This document shows, one piece after another, positions 8,594 through 17,070 of a stretch of 64,000 bases of DNA (its first letter is position 1; each line of letters starts with the position of its first letter). A program made the position numbers and the translations under genes. This DNA comes from CAWAPS01 sp963783945 (GTDB lineage Bacteria; Actinomycetota; Acidimicrobiia; Acidimicrobiales; Palsa-688). The stretch covers positions 496,001-560,000 of the forward strand of contig CAWAPS010000019.1 in NCBI GenBank assembly GCA_963783945.1. The letters are read 5' to 3'. A model generated the notes under the pieces. The model had not been told where the DNA came from. It searched no databases and was given only the letters and a program-made list of their open reading frames with translations.

Positions 8594-9841
8594 ATGCAGA
8601 AAATCCTCTTCGCGGTGGTGCTGGCGGCGGGTTTGGTCGGGGGCGCTCTTGGGGCAGGAACATCCCGGGCCGCCGCGCTACCGGCCCAGCCGGCGGGCTG
8701 CTCCTGGACCTTCGGCTCACTGTCCATCGAGGGTGCGGCAGGCACCCAGGTGCTGCAGGTAAACCTCCAGCCGGCCGATGTGGGCATGAGCTGCATCCAG
8801 GCCGTGCCCATGACGAGCCGCATCACCAACTCGGCCGGCGGCGTGCCGGCCGGCATCACCAGCGACGGCGGGACGGCCACGCTCACCCTCCTCTTCAGTC
8901 GGGGCGAGTACCCGGCGCCGGCCGTGCTGGTGGGGTGGCCCGCCTACTGCACGACAGTGGCTCAACCCGTATTCCTCCATATCGGCGGCGGGGGGATGGA
9001 GGCGGTCTACCCGCTCGGGTCGAGCCGGCCGTGCTCGCAGGGGCCGGGGGCAACATCGAGCGTCGACCCGCCGCGGGTGGTGGCGCCCGACCCGGCTATC
9101 GGCCTGGTGCCGGCCGCCGCACCCGCGCCGGGGGGCGGGTACCGGATAGCCGTCGTCAACGGGGCGGTGCTGCGCCAGCCCGGGGGCATCCTGGAGGCGG
9201 GAAACGCATCTTCGACCCCATTCGTCGGGATCGCGGCCGATCCCACCGGCGGGTTCTGGCTGGCCACCTCCGATGGCGGGGTCTACAGCTATGAGGGCGC
9301 CGGGTTCTACGGGTCGGCGTACGGGGCGAAGCTGGCCGCCCCGATCGTGGCCATCGCGTCAACTCCGAGTGGCCACGGCTACTGGCTGGTCGGGGCGGAC
9401 GGTGGCGTGTTCAGCTTCGGCGACGCCCACTTCTTCGGGTCGGCAGCAAAGACCCGACTGGCCGCTCCGGTCGTCGGCGTGGCCCGCACCGCGGACGGAC
9501 AGGGCTACTGGCTGGTCGGGGCGGACGGCGGCGTGTTCACCTATGGTGACGCCCACTTCCAGGGCTCAGCCGGGCCTTACCATCTGACCGCGCCGATAGT
9601 GGGCATCACCGGCGACACAGCAACCGGTGGATACTGGCTGGCCGGAGCGGACGGCGGCGTGTTCAGCTTCCACGCCCAGTTCTACGGGTCGGCCGGGGCG
9701 TCGCATCTCGCCGCCCCTGTCACCGGCTTAGCCGCTACCCCTACGTCGACCGGTTACTGGCTGGTGGCCGGGGATGGCGGGGTGTTCACCTACGGCAATG
9801 CCCCCTACCATGGGACGGGGGCCTCGCTGGTGCAACCCTGA
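8594..9841 (+). CDS. Secreted propeller-repeat protein, second copy with diverged repeats
   Basis: A 415-residue exported protein. Residues 1-28 are a signal peptide (MQKILFAVVLAAGLVGG). About residues 30-150 form a small domain with four cysteines and no clear family. The C-terminal 200 residues hold five full repeats of about 42 residues of the type GYWLVGADGGVFSFGDAHF, preceded by a half repeat, so a propeller like that of the neighbouring 6390-7976 gene is likely. Unlike in that gene, the repeats differ clearly from each other in protein and DNA. There is no hydrolase tail. ATG at 8594 follows GGGGAAGAG. Likely role is surface binding; the ligand is unknown. Confidence 0.75.
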   Translation: MQKILFAVVLAAGLVGGALGAGTSRAAALPAQPAGCSWTFGSLSIEGAAGTQVLQVNLQPADVGMSCIQAVPMTSRITNSAGGVPAGITSDGGTATLTLLFSRGEYPAPAVLVGWPAYCTTVAQPVFLHIGGGGMEAVYPLGSSRPCSQGPGATSSVDPPRVVAPDPAIGLVPAAAPAPGGGYRIAVVNGAVLRQPGGILEAGNASSTPFVGIAADPTGGFWLATSDGGVYSYEGAGFYGSAYGAKLAAPIVAIASTPSGHGYWLVGADGGVFSFGDAHFFGSAAKTRLAAPVVGVARTADGQGYWLVGADGGVFTYGDAHFQGSAGPYHLTAPIVGITGDTATGGYWLAGADGGVFSFHAQFYGSAGASHLAAPVTGLAATPTSTGYWLVAGDGGVFTYGNAPYHGTGASLVQP

Positions 9842-9963
9842 AAGGAACCGCAGCCAAGGAGTCGACGGTTCACCGGGGGCGTATCATGCAGCGGGTTGGG
9901 GGTGGTCCCGATCGCCTCGAACGCGGTGGCCCGCCGCCATCAGGGTCGGGAAGAGGAGGCTCC

Positions 9964-10893
9964 GTGAGAGCGGTACGTAACGTCCCACCAGGCGTCGAGG
10001 TCGTCGACGTAGACGAGCCCGAAGGCGACGGCGAGCTGGTGCGGGTGGCGGCCACGGGCATCTGCGCGTCCGACCTCAACTATCTGCAGTACGGCAGCAC
10101 CCAGATCGCCGGACACGAGTTCGCGGGCGTCCGGGAGGACGGAACACCCGTCGCCGTCGAGCCCATGTTCGGGTGCGGCGCTTGCCCCCAGTGCGACGAG
10201 GGCAGCTACAACCGCTGCGAGCGCGGGCCCACCGCGCTCGGCATGTTCGATCCGGGTGGGATGTGCGAGTGGTTTCGGGCCCCAAGCCGCGCCCTGATCC
10301 CGCTGCCCCCAGGCCTGGGCATCGCCGACGCATCGCTGGTCGAACCGGCCTCGGTGGCCTGGCACAGCTGTCACGCCGGACAGGTCGGGTCCGAAACCCG
10401 GGTGGCCGTAGTAGGTGCAGGTGCCATCGGGATCCTCGCCGCCGCGTCGGCTCAGGCCATGGGGGCCACGGACGTGGCCATTGAAGCCCGCCACCCCCAT
10501 CAGCACGAGGCGCGCGAACGGCTCGGCGCGGCATCGCCAACCGCGGGCTACGACATCGTCATCGAGACCGGTGGAAGCGAAAGCGCGCTGCACCGGGCCG
10601 TTGAACTCACTCGCCCGGGCGGAATGGTGGTGTACACCGGCACCTATGGCCCGGAGACGGCCTGGCCCCACCACGAGACCTTCCTGCGCGAAATCGCGAT
10701 GCGCCCGTCGCTCGGCTATTGCAACCACGGCGGCCGGCGCGAGTTCGCAGAGGCAGCCGACATGCTGGCGGCCCGGCCCGAACTGACCCGGATGCTGATC
10801 ACCCACCGATTCCCCATCGACGAGGCTCCAGAGGCGTTCCGGGTGGCGCAGGACAAGTCGAAGGGGGTCTTCCGGGTCGTCGTAGAACCCTGA
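9964..10893 (+). CDS. Zinc-dependent alcohol dehydrogenase (MDR family)
   Basis: A 309-residue medium-chain dehydrogenase. The catalytic zinc site shows Cys in GICASD and His-Glu in GHEFAG. The structural zinc lobe has four cysteines in CGACPQCDEGSYNRC. The Rossmann motif is VAVVGAGAIGILAAA. It oxidises an alcohol or polyol with NAD(P)+. At 309 residues it is some 30 shorter than typical members; the shortfall falls after the Rossmann segment, around EARHPHQHEARERLG. The frame is open to 9886, but GTG at 9964 sits 5 bases after AGAGGAGG and was chosen. It converges with the acyl-CoA ligase, with a large inverted repeat between them. Confidence 0.85.
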   Translation: MRAVRNVPPGVEVVDVDEPEGDGELVRVAATGICASDLNYLQYGSTQIAGHEFAGVREDGTPVAVEPMFGCGACPQCDEGSYNRCERGPTALGMFDPGGMCEWFRAPSRALIPLPPGLGIADASLVEPASVAWHSCHAGQVGSETRVAVVGAGAIGILAAASAQAMGATDVAIEARHPHQHEARERLGAASPTAGYDIVIETGGSESALHRAVELTRPGGMVVYTGTYGPETAWPHHETFLREIAMRPSLGYCNHGGRREFAEAADMLAARPELTRMLITHRFPIDEAPEAFRVAQDKSKGVFRVVVEP

Positions 10894-10916
10894 ACGGGCC
10901 CTGGTGTGGGCTATTT

Positions 10917-11021
10917 GCCCGCCACGAAACAACTTGACGCAATTCTCTTGTAAACATGGAGGTCGTGGCACAGGACTTGTTCCAAGTTGTTTCGTGTCGG
11001 GCCTTAAGTGCACAAAGTATG
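10917..11021. repeat. Inverted repeat between convergent genes, with an adjacent TTGTGC-family arm
   Basis: Two 20-base arms (10917-10936 and 10983-11002) that contain CACGAAACAACTTG and its complement match at 19 of 20 positions, separated by 46 bases. Directly after the right arm, 11004-11021 reads TTAAGTGCACAAAGTATG, which closely matches one arm of the hairpin at 58892-58944 and resembles the element at 63717-63766. The element fills the gap between the stops of two convergent genes, so it could be a bidirectional terminator or a small dispersed palindromic element. Confidence 0.7.
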
Positions 11022-11032
11022 AGAACGGGCGG

Positions 11033-12532
11033 TCATAGGGACAGTTTCTCGGCCAGCCCTATCCTCTGGATCTTCCCGGTCGGGCCGGTCGGGATCTCGG
11101 TGACGAAGACGATCTGTTTTGGAACCTTGAACGCGGCGAGGCGCTCAGCCAGATAGGCGCGCAGGACGGATTCGGTTGTCGATTCACCGGCGGACAAGAC
11201 AACCGCGGCGCCAACCTCTTCCCCCAGCTTCTCATGGGGGATGGCGAACGCGACCGCCTGAGCCACCGCCGGATGCTCGAGCAACACGGCGTCGATCTCG
11301 ATCGGGGAGATCTTCTCGCCCCCCCGGTTGATCTGCTCTTTCAGGCGTCCGGTAAGGAACAGATACCCGTCGCCGTCGATCATCCCCTCGTCGCCTGTCC
11401 GGAACCACCCCTGTGTAAAGGAAGACTGGTTCGCCGACGGGTTGTTCTCATAGGCGTCTATGACCGTCGTCCCTTTGATCGACACCTCGCCCCGTTGTCC
11501 TAACGGCAGGATGCTGCTGGTCGCGTCGAGGATGGCCACCTCGATGCCGGTGGGCAGTCCAACCGATCCCGGCTTGGACCTCCCCGGCGGCAACGGATTG
11601 GACGTCATCTGGTGCGACGCCTCGGTCATCCCGTAGGCCTCGATGACCGGGACGCGGAAAAGCCGGCGGATGCCCTCCAACGTGGGCCCGGGGAGCGAGG
11701 CCGAGGACGAACGGACAAACCGCAGGCTGGTAACGCGTGGTTCCGGCGCCCGGTCCAGGACCATCTGATGCATGGTCGGGACCGCGCTGTAATAGGTGGG
11801 TCGCAGTTCGTCGACCCATCGGTGGAACTTGAACGCGTCGAAGCCCGGTGTGCAGACCACCGAGGCGCCCGTCGCCAGGGGGGCCAGCAAACCCGCCATT
11901 ATTCCGTGAATGTGGAAGAGAGGCATCACGGTGAGCGATCGATCCTCATCGGTTAGCCGCAATGTCTCGGCAATGTTACGGGCCGACCGAGCCAGGTTGT
12001 GCTGGCGCAAAGGCACGATCTTCGGACGCGAGGTGGTCCCCGACGTGTGGAGGACGAGCGCCTCGTCGTCGCCGGTCGGACGCTCCGGCCCCGCCGGGCC
12101 TGAGCGTGACGCAGTCAGATCGATGGAGACACCGCCGCCGCTGACCTCGATGAGGGTCGTTTGCTCGGGCCGGGCGACGTATGCCGCGGCTGGCTTTTCG
12201 GGGAGCGCGACCAGTGCCGAGGCCCTCAGGTCATCCATGGAGAATCGGAACTCTTCCTCGCGATACTTCGGATTCAGTGGCGCGACACAACCGACCGCCA
12301 TGGCAGCCAGCAACACCAAGGCCATTTCCGGGCCGTTCGGCAATGCCACGACGATCCGGTCCTTGGGACCAAGACCGGCGTCGCGTAACCGGCCGGCCAA
12401 CCGGTCGACTTCTCGGCGAAGGTCCTCGTACCCGAGCTCGGTCCCGTCCACCGCGATCAATGCGGGACCAGTGGCATCCGGGGACAGCAGTCCAGCGACG
12501 GTATCGACTGAGGTCCGGCTCCTGGAAGTCAT
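11033..12532 (-). CDS. AMP-dependent acyl-CoA synthetase/ligase
   Basis: A 499-residue ANL-superfamily enzyme. The P-loop-like A3 motif is LHTSGTTSRPKIVPL, the A5 motif is EAYGMTEASHQM, the A7 region is GWFRTGDEGMIDGDGYLFLTGR, and the invariant C-terminal lysine motif is PTGKIQRIGL. It activates a carboxylic acid to an acyl-adenylate and then to an acyl-CoA. ATG at 12532 is divergent from the ketopantoate-reductase-like gene, with 34 bases between the starts. The context of CoA-transferase, dehydrogenases and oxygenases suggests feeding a fatty, aromatic or other organic acid into CoA-based breakdown. The acid is unknown. Confidence 0.9.
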   Translation of the reverse strand: MTSRSRTSVDTVAGLLSPDATGPALIAVDGTELGYEDLRREVDRLAGRLRDAGLGPKDRIVVALPNGPEMALVLLAAMAVGCVAPLNPKYREEEFRFSMDDLRASALVALPEKPAAAYVARPEQTTLIEVSGGGVSIDLTASRSGPAGPERPTGDDEALVLHTSGTTSRPKIVPLRQHNLARSARNIAETLRLTDEDRSLTVMPLFHIHGIMAGLLAPLATGASVVCTPGFDAFKFHRWVDELRPTYYSAVPTMHQMVLDRAPEPRVTSLRFVRSSSASLPGPTLEGIRRLFRVPVIEAYGMTEASHQMTSNPLPPGRSKPGSVGLPTGIEVAILDATSSILPLGQRGEVSIKGTTVIDAYENNPSANQSSFTQGWFRTGDEGMIDGDGYLFLTGRLKEQINRGGEKISPIEIDAVLLEHPAVAQAVAFAIPHEKLGEEVGAAVVLSAGESTTESVLRAYLAERLAAFKVPKQIVFVTEIPTGPTGKIQRIGLAEKLSL

Positions 12533-12566
12533 ATCGGGGCTGACTCTACCGTCCTAGACTTGCGCG

Positions 12567-13568
12567 ATGCGCGTTTGCGTCGTCGGTGCGGGAGCGATCG
12601 GAGGTCTGCTCGGCGCCCGCTTGTCGGTTGCCGGAGAGGACGTGAGTTTCTTCGCTCGAGGCGAGAATCTGGCGGCCATCCGCTCCGACGGCATGAAACT
12701 CATCGAGCCCGACGGAACGGTAGTCGCGGCGACCGACTTGACCGCATCGGATGACCTTGGCTCGCTCGGCCCCCACGACGTGGTGATCCTGGCCCTCAAG
12801 GCCCACCAGATAACCAGCCTGGCCCGCCATCTGCCGGCTCTCTATCATGCCGACACGGTCGTGGTATCGCTACAGAACGGTATTCCGTGGTGGTTTTTTG
12901 AGAAGTTCCCCGGTCCTTTCGCCGGACGCCGCCTGCAGACCCTCGACGAGGGGGGAATCATCGCGGACCACATCCCGGTCGATCGGATTCTCGGCTCGAT
13001 AGCCTATCCGGCGGCGCAACGAGACGGCCCCGGAGTTATTCGTCTCATCGAAGGAGACCGAGTTCCGGTCGGCGAGCTCGACGGCGCACGGTCGGCCCGA
13101 GTGGCCGAAGTCGCCGGGATGCTCACTTCAGCCGGGTTCAAGTCGCGGGTCCTGACCGACATCAGATCCCATCTCTGGATCAAGGCCTGGGGGAACCTGG
13201 CCCTGAACCCCATCAGTGCGCTCACGGGCGCCACCCTGGGCGAGATCTGCCGATTCCCCCCCACCCGCTCTCTGGCCGCCACCATGATGCTCGAAGCCTC
13301 CGACGTGGCCGATAAGCTCGGTCTCCGCCTCCGGCTCTCAGTCGACCAGCGGATAGATGGGGCGGAAAAGGTCGGCGAGCACAAGACCTCGATGCTCCAA
13401 GACGTGGAGGCTCGGCAACCGCTCGAGGTCGAGCCCCTGATCGGATCGTTCCTCGAGCTGGGTCGGCTGACGGGGACACCGATGCCGGCGACCGAGGGCG
13501 TCTACTCCTTGATCTCGCTTCTCAATCTTCGGATCGCGACCGCTACGTCAGGTCCTGTGGCTAGATGA
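12567..13568 (+). CDS. Ketopantoate reductase (PanE/ApbA) family protein
   Basis: A 333-residue protein with the PanE pattern: N-terminal Rossmann motif CVVGAGAIGGLLGARLS, an FFARGENL loop for NADP phosphate, VVSLQNGIPW, and a C-terminal helical domain with the LWIKAWGNLALNPISALTG segment that carries the catalytic lysine and Asn in known members. True PanE makes pantoate for CoA, but actinobacteria have many PanE-like paralogues in catabolic regions, and none of the other pan genes is here. Its 3' end overlaps the CoA-transferase gene by 8 bases, tail to tail. Confidence 0.82.
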   Translation: MRVCVVGAGAIGGLLGARLSVAGEDVSFFARGENLAAIRSDGMKLIEPDGTVVAATDLTASDDLGSLGPHDVVILALKAHQITSLARHLPALYHADTVVVSLQNGIPWWFFEKFPGPFAGRRLQTLDEGGIIADHIPVDRILGSIAYPAAQRDGPGVIRLIEGDRVPVGELDGARSARVAEVAGMLTSAGFKSRVLTDIRSHLWIKAWGNLALNPISALTGATLGEICRFPPTRSLAATMMLEASDVADKLGLRLRLSVDQRIDGAEKVGEHKTSMLQDVEARQPLEVEPLIGSFLELGRLTGTPMPATEGVYSLISLLNLRIATATSGPVAR

Positions 13569-14778
13569 TCGCGCCCTGGTCCTTCAAGATGGCGATGTCA
13601 TCCCAAGTGAGGCCCAGCTCGAGCAGGACTGCTTCCGTGTGCTCCCCATGCTCGGGACCGCGAGCGGGCACGCCGGGTGCCTCATCGAACTGTATCGGCG
13701 AGGTGACCATAGGTATAGACCGTCCATTGACCATCTCGACATCGGCAATGAAACCATTGGCAATGGCCTGCGGATCGTCATGCACCTCGCGTGTGGACTG
13801 TATGGGGGTCCACTGGCCGTCGTAGTCCTCTAAACGGACGAGCCATTCGCTGTAGTCGTGCTCGGCGAAGACGGCTTCGAGGGTTTCCACGCATTCCCGG
13901 GCGTTACGCCGCCTGGCGTCCATGTCGACGAAGCGGGGATCATCAGCCAGGTCAGGGCGACCGATGGCGCGACAGAAATCCGGCCAGTGCTTGTCTCCGG
14001 CGAGGGTCATCAAACCGATGAACCGACCATCCGCGGTGCGGTACGGGAGAGTGAGGGGATTCCACGACTCGTAGCGATCGTAGGCCCGGGACGACATGTT
14101 GGCCCCGCTGAGCTTCGCGTTGACAACCTCTGACTGAATCTGCCAGATCCCGGACGCGAACAGCGAGCTGTCGACGACTGACGGCTCACCGGTGGCTGAC
14201 CGCCGGTACAACGCCGTGCCGATGGCCCCGGCGATCGTCAGGCCGCCGACCACATCGCCGAAAGCGGGCTTGGCATTGGTCGGCCACTCCGCCCCGGGCG
14301 GGGTAAACATGTCCTGCATACCGCTGCGACCCCAGTAGACCGACCCGTCATAGCCGCCTCTATGGGCGTCAGGACCGCGAGCACCGTACGCCGTGCCCCG
14401 GACGTAGATGACCGAAGGGTTGTCGGATCGGATGTCCTCGACCTCGATGCGTAGCCGCTTACGCGCGTCAGACGTAAAATTGGTGACGAATACGTCAGAC
14501 GCCGCGACCAAACGTGAGAGCAGCTGCCGCCCTTCAGATTTATTGAGGTCAACGCCCACCGAACGCTTCCCCCGGTTGGCCCACTGAAAGGCCGGGTCCA
14601 CGCCCTCATGCATCTTGTGCAGACCAGCTGTTACCAGGCCGCGGTAGGGGTCGCCGGTCTCGGGGTGCTCGATCTTGATGACCTCGGCGCCCCACTCGGT
14701 CAGGACGGCCCCGGCCACCGGCACAAACACGTGGGTGGCGACCTCTAGCACCCGTACTCCAGCAAGGGGAAGGGCCAT
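13561..14778 (-). CDS. CaiB/BaiF family CoA-transferase
   Basis: A 405-residue class III CoA-transferase. The N-terminus LAGVRVLEVATHVFVPVAGAVLTEWGAEVIKIEHPETGD is the family signature region; FTSDARKRL, then YGARGPDAHRGGYD, and the PSVVDSSLF segment (position of the catalytic aspartate) follow in order. It moves CoA between an acyl-CoA and a free acid. ATG at 14778 lies 5 bases after the stop of the upstream gutted amidohydrolase, so the two are cotranscribed; a GTG at 14814 is an alternative overlapping start. It fits the CoA-dependent catabolism suggested by the ligase nearby. Confidence 0.88.
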   Translation of the reverse strand: MALPLAGVRVLEVATHVFVPVAGAVLTEWGAEVIKIEHPETGDPYRGLVTAGLHKMHEGVDPAFQWANRGKRSVGVDLNKSEGRQLLSRLVAASDVFVTNFTSDARKRLRIEVEDIRSDNPSVIYVRGTAYGARGPDAHRGGYDGSVYWGRSGMQDMFTPPGAEWPTNAKPAFGDVVGGLTIAGAIGTALYRRSATGEPSVVDSSLFASGIWQIQSEVVNAKLSGANMSSRAYDRYESWNPLTLPYRTADGRFIGLMTLAGDKHWPDFCRAIGRPDLADDPRFVDMDARRRNARECVETLEAVFAEHDYSEWLVRLEDYDGQWTPIQSTREVHDDPQAIANGFIADVEMVNGRSIPMVTSPIQFDEAPGVPARGPEHGEHTEAVLLELGLTWDDIAILKDQGAII

Positions 14779-14783
14779 CGATC

Positions 14784-15152
14784 TCAGGCCCACGGACTGC
14801 TGCGGAACGCCCACGACAGTTCGACTCCAGGTTCGTCGGGAGGGGCCGGCAACGGGTTACGGGTGATCTCCTCGACGGCCGGGCCTATCTTCACGGCCCG
14901 TTGACCCAGCCGAACGGTGTCGAAGCCGTAGCACTCGATGGCGTCACGGCTGACCGCGCCACCCCGGCCCCCGGCACCGCTCGCGACGGTGCGCTCCGCT
15001 TCGAACGCATCGATGCAGAAGAGGTAGTCCCGCAGCGCATCTTTGTGCACTTCGGGGGTGTAGGGCTCATAATCCGAGACTTGTTGGGGTCCCGCGTGGC
15101 AGTCGGCCGAGATGATCACGACCCGTTGACCCTCTTGCGATACTTGGGCCAT
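14784..15152 (-). pseudogene. Internally deleted amidohydrolase (PF04909-type) with intact frame
   Basis: This 122-residue frame begins like the amidohydrolase at 48631-49980 (VVIISADCHAGP here against LIMVSGDSHAVP there) and ends like its C-terminus (DAIECYGFDTVRLGQRAVKIGPAVEEIT against NAIRVLGLDRARLAAVAERVGPTVADIT). The roughly 330 middle residues, including the barrel and the catalytic aspartate, are missing, and the join is near residue 60. It still has a strong GGAGGTAGGAG ribosome site before the ATG and is tightly linked to the CoA-transferase. It is either a decaying remnant kept in frame or a minimal protein of new function. No catalysis is expected. Confidence 0.7.
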
Positions 15153-15283
15153 GGCTCCTACCTCCACAGTCGGACGCCACCAACACTACAAACCCCCTAC
15201 CGTAGTGTTTCCAGGTCGTCGCCGCCTGCGCCCCCGAACAGGGGATCCGAGCCACTGACATTGAAAGGACAAGAGTTGCAGTC

Positions 15284-15727
15284 ATGGACATGAAACTCGA
15301 AGTGGTGGTCATTCCGGTCTCCGACGTGGACAAGGCCAAGGAGTTCTACACGATGCTGGGGTGGCGGTTGGACGCCAACTTCGCCGGGGAGGACGACTTT
15401 CGGGTTGTGCAGGTGACCCCGCCGGGCTCGGCGTGTTCGGTCATCTTCGGCCAGGGCATCACCTCGGCGACCCCCGGGTCGGCGGACGGGCTGCAACTCG
15501 TCGTCACCGACATAGACGCGGCCCGGGAGGAACTGGTGGGACGGGGTGTCGACGTCAGCGAGGTGTTCCACGATGCCGGCGGGGTGTTTCACCACGCCGG
15601 GGCGGCCGGCCGGGTAACCGGACCGGCACCGGACCACAACAGCTACGGCTCCTTCGTCTCGTTCCGCGACCCTGACGGCAATGGCTGGTTTCTGCAAGAG
15701 ATCACGACGCGACTTCCGGGCCGCTGA
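15284..15727 (+). CDS. VOC family protein (glyoxalase/bleomycin-resistance fold)
   Basis: A 147-residue protein with the paired beta-alpha-beta3 VOC fold. The N-terminus MKLEVVVIPVSDVDKAKEFYTMLGWRL and the C-terminal SYGSFVSFRDPDGNGWFLQEI are typical. VOC proteins bind a metal and a small substrate and include isomerases, dioxygenases, lyases and drug binders. It is divergent from the amidohydrolase remnant and is followed after 20 bases by the small gene at 15748, a pairing that suggests joint function. The substrate is unknown. Confidence 0.88.
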   Translation: MDMKLEVVVIPVSDVDKAKEFYTMLGWRLDANFAGEDDFRVVQVTPPGSACSVIFGQGITSATPGSADGLQLVVTDIDAAREELVGRGVDVSEVFHDAGGVFHHAGAAGRVTGPAPDHNSYGSFVSFRDPDGNGWFLQEITTRLPGR

Positions 15728-15747
15728 GCTCATAGATGGGAGATCAA

Positions 15748-16005
15748 ATGAGCAGCGAGTCGACGAATACCAGCTCCGCCGAGGCGGCTGCGGCCGAGAA
15801 CGTGGAGCGGACGGTAGCCGCCCTGGCCAACCTATTGCACGAGACGGCCGACCATCACGGCGTATACGAGGCGACCGCACCGAAGCATGACTGGTGGAAC
15901 TGGTACGCCGCTTATATGTACGCCCGCCAGCATGGCCGCTCCTCGGAGGAAGCCTCGTACGACGCCGGGCAGCACATGGACAGAATTCTCGGCCACAGCA
16001 CCTGA
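15748..16005 (+). CDS. Small VOC-associated hypothetical protein
   Basis: A protein of 85 residues with an acidic N-terminus and a conserved-looking core (KHDWWNWYAAYMYARQHGRSSEEA) rich in aromatic residues. I recall similar short sequences next to or fused with VOC proteins in actinobacteria, but I cannot name a family. ATG at 15748 follows GGGAGATCAA; an in-frame ATG at 15736 has no such site. It starts 20 bases after the VOC gene, so the two likely form an operon. The function is unknown; it may be a partner subunit. Confidence 0.65.
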   Translation: MSSESTNTSSAEAAAAENVERTVAALANLLHETADHHGVYEATAPKHDWWNWYAAYMYARQHGRSSEEASYDAGQHMDRILGHST

Positions 16006-16077
16006 GCCAGCCTTGGCAGGAGAGGCCCTGCCACCGGAACCTGCGCGTACTAACTCCGCTGTGCAACACTAAGCGCC

Positions 16078-17013
16078 GTGGTAGACGTGAAGCTTTTGCT
16101 CGACCCGGAACTTCGCCAGCCGATGGAGGAATTCCAGCTCCCGCCACTGAATCGGGAGGTCATCGCCGCCATAAGGGATGCCCCTCTTCCACCCGTCGAG
16201 CTGTCGGACAGGGTGGAAAGGACCGATCGGATCGTGCCGGGCGACCCGCCTGTCCGCGTCCGGGTTCATCGCCAGGTCGGAGCGGCCGGACACCAGCCGG
16301 CCATCCTCAGCATTCATGGCGGTGGCTATGTGATCGGCAGCTACGACATGGACGACCCGGTCTTCGATCGGTGGTGCCCGAAATTCGGTTTGGTGGGAGT
16401 TTCCGTTGATTACCGGCTGGCCCCGGACACGGCCTATCCCGGCCCGCTCGAGGATTGTTACGCGGCGCTGCGGTGGACCCATGACAATGCCGAGGAGTTG
16501 GGAATCGACGCCGATCGCATCGGCATCTATGGCGTCAGCGCCGGCGGCGGCCTCGCCGCCGGCCTGGCCCTCCTGGCTCGCGACCGGGGTGAGGTGCCGA
16601 TCGCATTTCAAATCCTCGACGCACCAATGATCGACGATCGTCAGGCCACACCTTCGATCTGCCTGGACGGGCTGTTCGTGTGGACCCGGGAATCCAACGA
16701 GTTCGGCTGGCGGTCCTATCTCGGAGATCTCTACGGATCCGGGGACGTCCCGATCTATGCCGCCGCCTCCCGGGCGACCGATCTGGCTGGTCTGCCACCA
16801 GCGGTGCTCTCGGTAGGCGCGATCGACGGCTTTCGGGACGAGGACGTCGACTACGCCGTCAGACTCAACCAGGCGGGCGTGCCCTGCGAGCTCCACGTCT
16901 ACGCCGGCCTGCCCCACGGATACAGCCGGGCGGTCGACGCCGGCGCGGTCAAGCTGGCCGTGGTCAACCGCGAGGATTGGCTGGGCCGCCAGTTGGCGAC
17001 CGGCACGCCGTGA
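16078..17013 (+). CDS. Alpha/beta hydrolase, hormone-sensitive-lipase type
   Basis: A 311-residue esterase. The oxyanion-hole motif is HGGGY, the nucleophile elbow is YGVSAGGGLA, and the acid and base are seen in VGAIDGFRDEDVD and LPHGYS. The middle YRLAPDTAYPGPLEDCYAALRW segment is standard for the HSL family. It hydrolyses carboxylic esters. GTG is the start at 16078. A perfect 21-base tandem repeat spans its stop codon. A paralogue of similar length lies at 60061-60900. Confidence 0.9.
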   Translation: MVDVKLLLDPELRQPMEEFQLPPLNREVIAAIRDAPLPPVELSDRVERTDRIVPGDPPVRVRVHRQVGAAGHQPAILSIHGGGYVIGSYDMDDPVFDRWCPKFGLVGVSVDYRLAPDTAYPGPLEDCYAALRWTHDNAEELGIDADRIGIYGVSAGGGLAAGLALLARDRGEVPIAFQILDAPMIDDRQATPSICLDGLFVWTRESNEFGWRSYLGDLYGSGDVPIYAAASRATDLAGLPPAVLSVGAIDGFRDEDVDYAVRLNQAGVPCELHVYAGLPHGYSRAVDAGAVKLAVVNREDWLGRQLATGTP

Positions 17014-17049
17014 GCTGACCATCCGCGGCCGTGAGCTGACCATCCGCGG
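17008..17049 (+). repeat. Perfect 21-bp tandem duplication over the hydrolase stop codon
   Basis: The sequence CCGTGAGCTGACCATCCGCGG occurs at 17008-17028 and again at 17029-17049 with no mismatch. The first copy contains the last codon and stop of the alpha/beta hydrolase. The second lies just before the ragged end of the malate synthase remnant, so it may mark the join where that gene lost its 3' end. Confidence 0.95.
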
Positions 17050-17070
17050 CGGCGAACAAGCCGCCCCCCG

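Noticed and set aside
15041..15052. CTTTGTGCACTT, matching the core of the TTGTGC palindrome arms
   Set aside because: It lies within coding sequence (EVHKD) of the amidohydrolase remnant, has no partner arm and can be chance.
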